From Ligula intestinalis (Eukaryota; Platyhelminthes; Cestoda; Diphyllobothriidea; Diphyllobothriidae), in the NCBI GenBank assembly GCA_036362985.1, contig JAYGXS010000003.1, positions 64,655,298-64,719,297 of the forward strand: a stretch of 64,000 bases of DNA, in the 5' to 3' direction. The notes under the pieces are model-generated. The model was not told the origin of the DNA, searched no databases, and saw only the letters and a list, made by a program, of their open reading frames with translations. The position numbers and the translations under genes were made by a program. Numbering within the stretch: the first letter of the stretch is position 1; each line of letters begins with the position of its first letter. Positions 59,161 to 64,000 of this stretch are shown here, piece by piece.

Positions 59161-59304
59161 AGCATGACATTCACGCGCGGATTCAATTAACAGGCATATC
59201 CATCGTCCTGATGCCTACTTCGCGCTGCGCGAACAGATTGAGGGCAGAGGTCACTCCCGGCAGAACTGAGTTAAATGCGCATTGAGCTGTACATTTTTTC
59301 ATTC

Positions 59305-59395
59305 CTTGATAATGAGCACGCGGAAGAGTTCGAAACGTCGGACAAATAAACCACTGGGCCCGGAGAACGTTTTACCGTCTTCTATTTGGTTTATT
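59305..59395 (+). ncRNA. Hammerhead-like motif and terminus, second PLE subfamily
   Basis: CTTGATAATGAGC, an imperfect GCACGCGGAAGAGTTC hairpin, then CGAAACGTC (59331-59339) and the terminal block GGACAAATAAACCACTGG. It shares its unusual 5' core with 25975-26010. The 3' half of the hammerhead is canonical, but the 5' core CTGATGA is not, so catalytic ability is doubtful. Confidence 0.45.
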
Positions 59396-59399
59396 TCGC

Positions 59400-60800
59400 T
59401 TATTTATATTTAAGTTCAGTTTTCGGTTTGGTGTGTAGTTCATTACTATTTTAACTATTTTAAATTTTATTTTAAAGTAAAGTCAGCTTAACTTACTATA
59501 CGTTTTAGCCAGTTGATTTTAGTTTACGTTAGCTATTTCCCAATACTGGCTTAATTGCACGCGTTTTTTGTTGACTAGTTAAACAATTAGTCCTGTTTTT
59601 TCTACTTTTACAAAAAAAAATTAATTTAGATTTCCTTTCCTTTGTATCGTCTAGACTGTATATCCTATATTTCACCCGGTTCTGTATTAAAAAAGGATGC
59701 GGCTTTTGCGTGCTGATCTGCGACCCAAACTACGATTCTACCCAAAAGGCAACAAGGGGGGGCAAGGCAAATTGACGAGCAAGTTGCGGTGAGCCGGTTA
59801 GTTGAAAACTAGCTTAGTGATTCGAGATGGGCTGAATGTGCGCCATAAGTATTACAGTAATAAAGGGTTGCAAGGACCGGGTGACGGTTAATCACTCACT
59901 TTCCCCCCCTTCCCCTCTTCCTCGCTGTTCTAACGTCCAAAACATCCGTGACAGGACTGATCGGAACAAATTAGATAGGTGATGGGGCATATATACTAGC
60001 GTAACACAGAAGCCCAGCTGCAAGGCGAAAAACTGTTCTTTTTTTGCGACGAATTACTCACTGTATGACAATAAAGGAAGTTTACAAGTGATGAGATTCA
60101 CAAGGACCACGGATATATGCGGAAGTTAACATGGTCATAGCAGCCGAGCATGACGGTGAATTATTATAAATGAGCACACTGACTTCGACAAAATTCGATA
60201 CCTCTGCACTAAAATTGATACCGACTCAGTATGAAAAGGCAGAACGGTGGAAGGCACTATCATCAAAGCAGAGAATTTGATGGTAATTAAGTTCCGGTAT
60301 AAGTGCGAATTACCGTGAACGAAGGCAGCAATTCTTCATCGACGTAATCAAAAATGATCAGCATAGAAACTATCTTATAGTTTTCCAGTCAGACAATAAC
60401 TGCTCCTGTGTACCCTAACTGAAGCAAAGGTTATCCGTCCTATTGCAGGGCCATAACGTAACTGATCAACTGCCTTTATATGATGTAATTAGCGGCTCGT
60501 CTTCACGAACAAAATGATTTAAAGAATGAAAGCACAACTAACGCCAAAGCAGACTAAACACTCAGCACAACTATTCGATGCAGATAGCAGATGGTACAGA
60601 TAACTATAAAGCCGTATAGTGTCCGGCCAAACCATATCCAGTTATGTCACAACGGAATAACTTTTCAAAATTCGGCACGCACGGTACGCCTTTTTGAGGT
60701 TGTGAGTCGCAAAGTGTACATTGTTGTCTGGGTGTGGCGTTCGTGCTACTACATGAACACTCGTCCAAAAAGTTAGATGTAAAAAACACATTTCTCGCAA
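59400..60800. other. No gene recognised
   Basis: AT-rich sequence without a motif-bearing frame, RNA gene or classified repeat. Confidence 0.4.
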
Positions 60801-61760
60801 CATTTTTTTCCAAAGCACCCTAGAGTGTTCCCAGCATCCATTTTAACCGTAGGCCCATCATAGACTGGCATTTTTCTGGCTAACAAGTTTCCTGTGGATC
60901 TGAGATTTACGGGTGGAGGTTTTCCCTCTACTTCGGTTGAAACGAATTCGTTTTCTATTGCTGTTTCTCCAGTTCCACCAAGCCGATCGATTACAGTACT
61001 ACTTTCCTTTCTAGTCCAGACGTCAGTAAGCTGCTTTTGGAGGTCCAGTGTACACAAGCAGACACCTAGGCCTTTTTCTCTGGCACGCGTCCTGTGGGAC
61101 ACCCCCCGCTTTTAATCCTACTATTGCGCTTTTTTTATCCATTTCCCCATGCTTGCTAGGAACTGGGTAAAAATGCAATTGTTACAGTTGCACAGCTCCT
61201 GCCTTCCCCCCCCCCCCCCCGAGAAAATTAGACGTAATCTCTGTTTTATAGTTGAGCCTATTTCACCAACCAGCTTACTCTTCAACAGACTGTCACTGGT
61301 ATTAAAGAATGTGGAAATTTCTCGAAGTTTCAACGACTGGTGGAAAGATAAATCCCTCATTCTTTCCAGTAATGCCCCGTTGACGGCCACGGCTGGTCTC
61401 ATTAACTTAGTTTTTCCACTCTGCAAACTGCATTCCGACACTCCAGAGCTGATAAGGCATAAAATATGCATGAATACAACTTTCGGCTACTAAATATTCT
61501 TATCTTCTCTGTCTCTCTGTCTGGTTGTCGGCGGGTGAAACTGACTACGCCGGAATTTTCTTCTTGTCGATTCGGCTGTATGCCAACAAAGAAACCAGCT
61601 TGCCTCGTACACTTCCTTCCCCCCCCCCTAACCCTTTGTCCTGCAATTCCTCTCGGAATATGCATCGCCAATTTTAAATTTGTCAGCCTACCGTACGCAT
61701 ACGCAAAAAAGCAGGTCGGAAATAAATTTCTTTCACCTATTTTCTCTGCGCGACGAGCTT
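60800..61760. other. Cluster of overlapping open frames, unidentified
   Basis: Plus frames of 73, 114 and 100 codons (60894-61115, 61149-61493 and 61466-61768) and minus frames of 109, 116 and 89 codons overlap here. The density of open frames is higher than in the neighbourhood and could mark an old coding remnant. I recognise no domain on either strand. C-runs at 61206-61220 and 61618-61628 interrupt it. Confidence 0.25.
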
Positions 61761-61768
61761 TTTGTTAG

Positions 61769-64000
61769 ACAGAAGGTGTAAAAAAGCATTGCATGGATAG
61801 GCTTTAGAGGAAAGATTGAATGAATTGCCGCAAACGGCGGCTGTCGAAAACGGTATCTCGCCGTGTCCGCTGCACATCGACCTACTGCCGGAAATCACCG
61901 CTGCAATGCACGCGATATGATAGGGCCAAGTGTACGCAGGCTGGTCCTGTGGGCGCCTGGTAAATGTTTGCAGGCCATACAGCCGCCGTGACGCCAAACC
62001 ACCCCCGCAAATGAGTGCACACAGGCCGTGATCAGACGTGCACTAGTAGGACACTTGGCGTCGTGTACTATCGCCTTTTCTGGTCTTATCGGTTACAAAC
62101 AGGGCGTCTTGTGGAAAGCATGCTAATCATCTGCTCACTAGTAATAAAATTCCTCTTCGTACATTGCGCGAGTGGCGGGCCAACCCTCCTCGACATGCTT
62201 CCAACTGACTTGCCAGTCACGATCTACAGCAGTTCAACCAACCCTATTGAGGAGGCGTCAACAAGCCTTGATGAAGTGGATAATGGTTTGAATTGTCGAA
62301 TCTTGCAATCGAAGGTGTCTCACATAGGATTAAGACAGCGGAGTCTGCGGCCAATAAAAGCGACTAAATTTCAGTTGCTGCCCGAAACACCTGAATATCG
62401 GCTCTGTAAGCGAGATACTACGATATGTATTTAGCTAATTGAACACCCTCTCCTCCCTTATCGCCTCGTACATACTGTGAAGAGTCCTCTGGACCATAGT
62501 GTCTCGCGTTCATCCGCTTGCCCTCGACAACTTTGTAATTCCTATCTGTGCCATTTAGTTGCTTGTTAGCCATCCGTTACGCGCAGCCGGGTATTCCTCA
62601 CTATGCCCTCCTGACAACTGATTCCGCGCAGGTCAGTGGAAGCCTGCTACCCTGTGATTGAATTTAGATAACGTCTCTTTCAGTAGGCGCGTGGCCCATA
62701 ACCTGACAACGCTTACCTGACGTCTCATTCAGACTGAGGGCTTACTCATGCGTGCCACGCTGTCCCATCCGCTTGCCCAAGCGCGCCAATTCTTCACTCC
62801 TCGCAACTCGGGCACTAGCCACAGGGGGGGGGGGCTCATCACTGACTCTCTTCAACCGCATCATTTTTTTTAATGTAAGTTCTAAGCCTTTTCAATGGAA
62901 CCTTTCAGATTATCCTGGCCTCCACATTCAACAAAACCTTTGAAGTGGTTGCGCCGACAACAATGTGACGTTGGCTTGACAGAAAGTTAGTAGATGGAAA
63001 ATCCCTTAAATGCAGCAAGCAGCGGGCTAAGTGTCATAAGCAGGCAACAAAGAACATTCTCGCTCAGTGGCTGATACAACTACCGCCATATACCAGGCAA
63101 GTTTACAAATGAGTAACCTAATGAGTCGTAAGTCCCAAACTAGTTCGGTCGGACTATGACTCGGTGCCAAGAAGGGACGACGTGATTGCTGAAAGAGTAA
63201 CATCATGAAGTGAACGCCCTGCGCAGGTCATTGGCCAATCGGAAGACCCTAACCCAACTATTCTTTTGTGCTGTTGGACATCAACATTTTGATAACTAAT
63301 CTAACTTGCTCCGTTGTTCCACCGGTGGTATACTTTGACTGGCGAACACGGTCGCGCTGTCATGGTGAGTGAACAGTTCTGGCTTTTCAGAACACTATCA
63401 TGGAGTGAGGTATTCATATCATACGAAGCAACCCATGGAAAGAACCCAGTGTTTCTCTCTCCCTTTCCTCCAGACTTGACTGGATGCAGTAAACGTTAGC
63501 CCTGACTTACCCAGTGACCACGGTTTCCCGCAGCATTAAAAGGGGGAATTGCGTGTACAAGTAATTCTTCGTGCAGGTGGCTTCCAGCCCTCATTTGTTA
63601 ATCCGCACGTGACTTTGTTACGGTGGCGCTCGAAGTACACACGCTACGGTTCCAGCTTCCCCTTCCGATGTGAACGTCAAATGGTCTCACGGTTAAAAGT
63701 TGGAGCTGGTGATGCTTCGTGAAATGGCAAATAGGATTGATGCCCGTGACAAACTACTCCTTCTTGGTCATATTCTTCGCTAAGTGCCCAACCATCTTCC
63801 TTCACATAAATTCACGCTAGACATACGTAAGAGGAGGCCGTTTGACAGTGGGTTTCACCCCGCAATGTTGAAATGTCACATACAAAGTAACGTGCTTAAA
63901 TCAGATAATAGTGCCCGACATGTAGAACGGCTCGCTAAAATCTGTATCTGAATAAGCTCACTCAACATATATTAAGTGCAAAATACTTCGATTGACCCAA
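61769..64000. other. No gene recognised
   Basis: A 139-codon plus frame (62015-62434) has no recognised motif and no visible promoter or splice context. A G-run lies at 62825-62834. I saw no prominin exon on the minus strand here, but short exons could be missed by eye. Confidence 0.35.

Overview
This window is eukaryotic, repeat-rich and almost certainly from a parasitic flatworm; my best guess is a pseudophyllidean (diphyllobothriid) tapeworm. The basis is indirect: one widely spaced multi-exon animal gene, a Gypsy element with a tRNA-Trp primer site as in the flatworm CsRn1 group, abundant RTE-type non-LTR elements, and many GIY-YIG Penelope-like elements (PLEs) whose termini carry hammerhead ribozyme motifs. 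There is no bacterial operon structure, and most open frames are chance or transposon remnants.

The only convincing host gene is a prominin (CD133 family) gene on the minus strand. I reconstruct eight coding exons between 56740 and 21691 with compatible splice phases throughout. They encode 371 residues: transmembrane segment 4, the second large extracellular loop, transmembrane segment 5 and the cytoplasmic tail. The matching part of human prominin-1 is about 379 residues. The 5' half of the gene was not found between 56741 and 64000. About 34 kb of the 35-kb span is intron.

Layout. 1-700: no gene seen. 701-4935: LTR-bounded Gypsy provirus (minus) lacking gag and protease and carrying a hairpin-forming insertion. 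4987-5345: diverged tandem repeat. 6838-7325: dispersed repeat family A. 7533-8122: hAT-like MITE with an 8-bp target duplication. 12380-14675: the best-preserved PLE (minus). 15100-19690: MITE and PLE fragments from at least two PLE lineages. 20200-22345: two more family A copies. From 21691 rightward the window lies inside the prominin gene. Its introns hold a 55-bp inverted repeat around a 400-base assembly gap (25506-26053), a cluster of tRNA-derived SINEs (27100-29170), a nearly complete but broken RTE element (31453-34640), a non-LTR 3' end in the opposite orientation (34670-35240), two decayed RTE copies, and MITE and SINE fragments. 58229-59395: an inverted pair of PLE termini with the clearest hammerhead motifs, then a PLE GIY-YIG remnant. 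59400-64000: nothing firmly identified.

The most interesting signal is the set of hammerhead-ribozyme-like motifs. They sit in PLE terminal repeats, twice in inverted pairs, and one pair probably broke the assembly. All transposon reading frames seen are broken or partial except the 675-codon PLE frame, which itself appears separated from its start by a frameshift.
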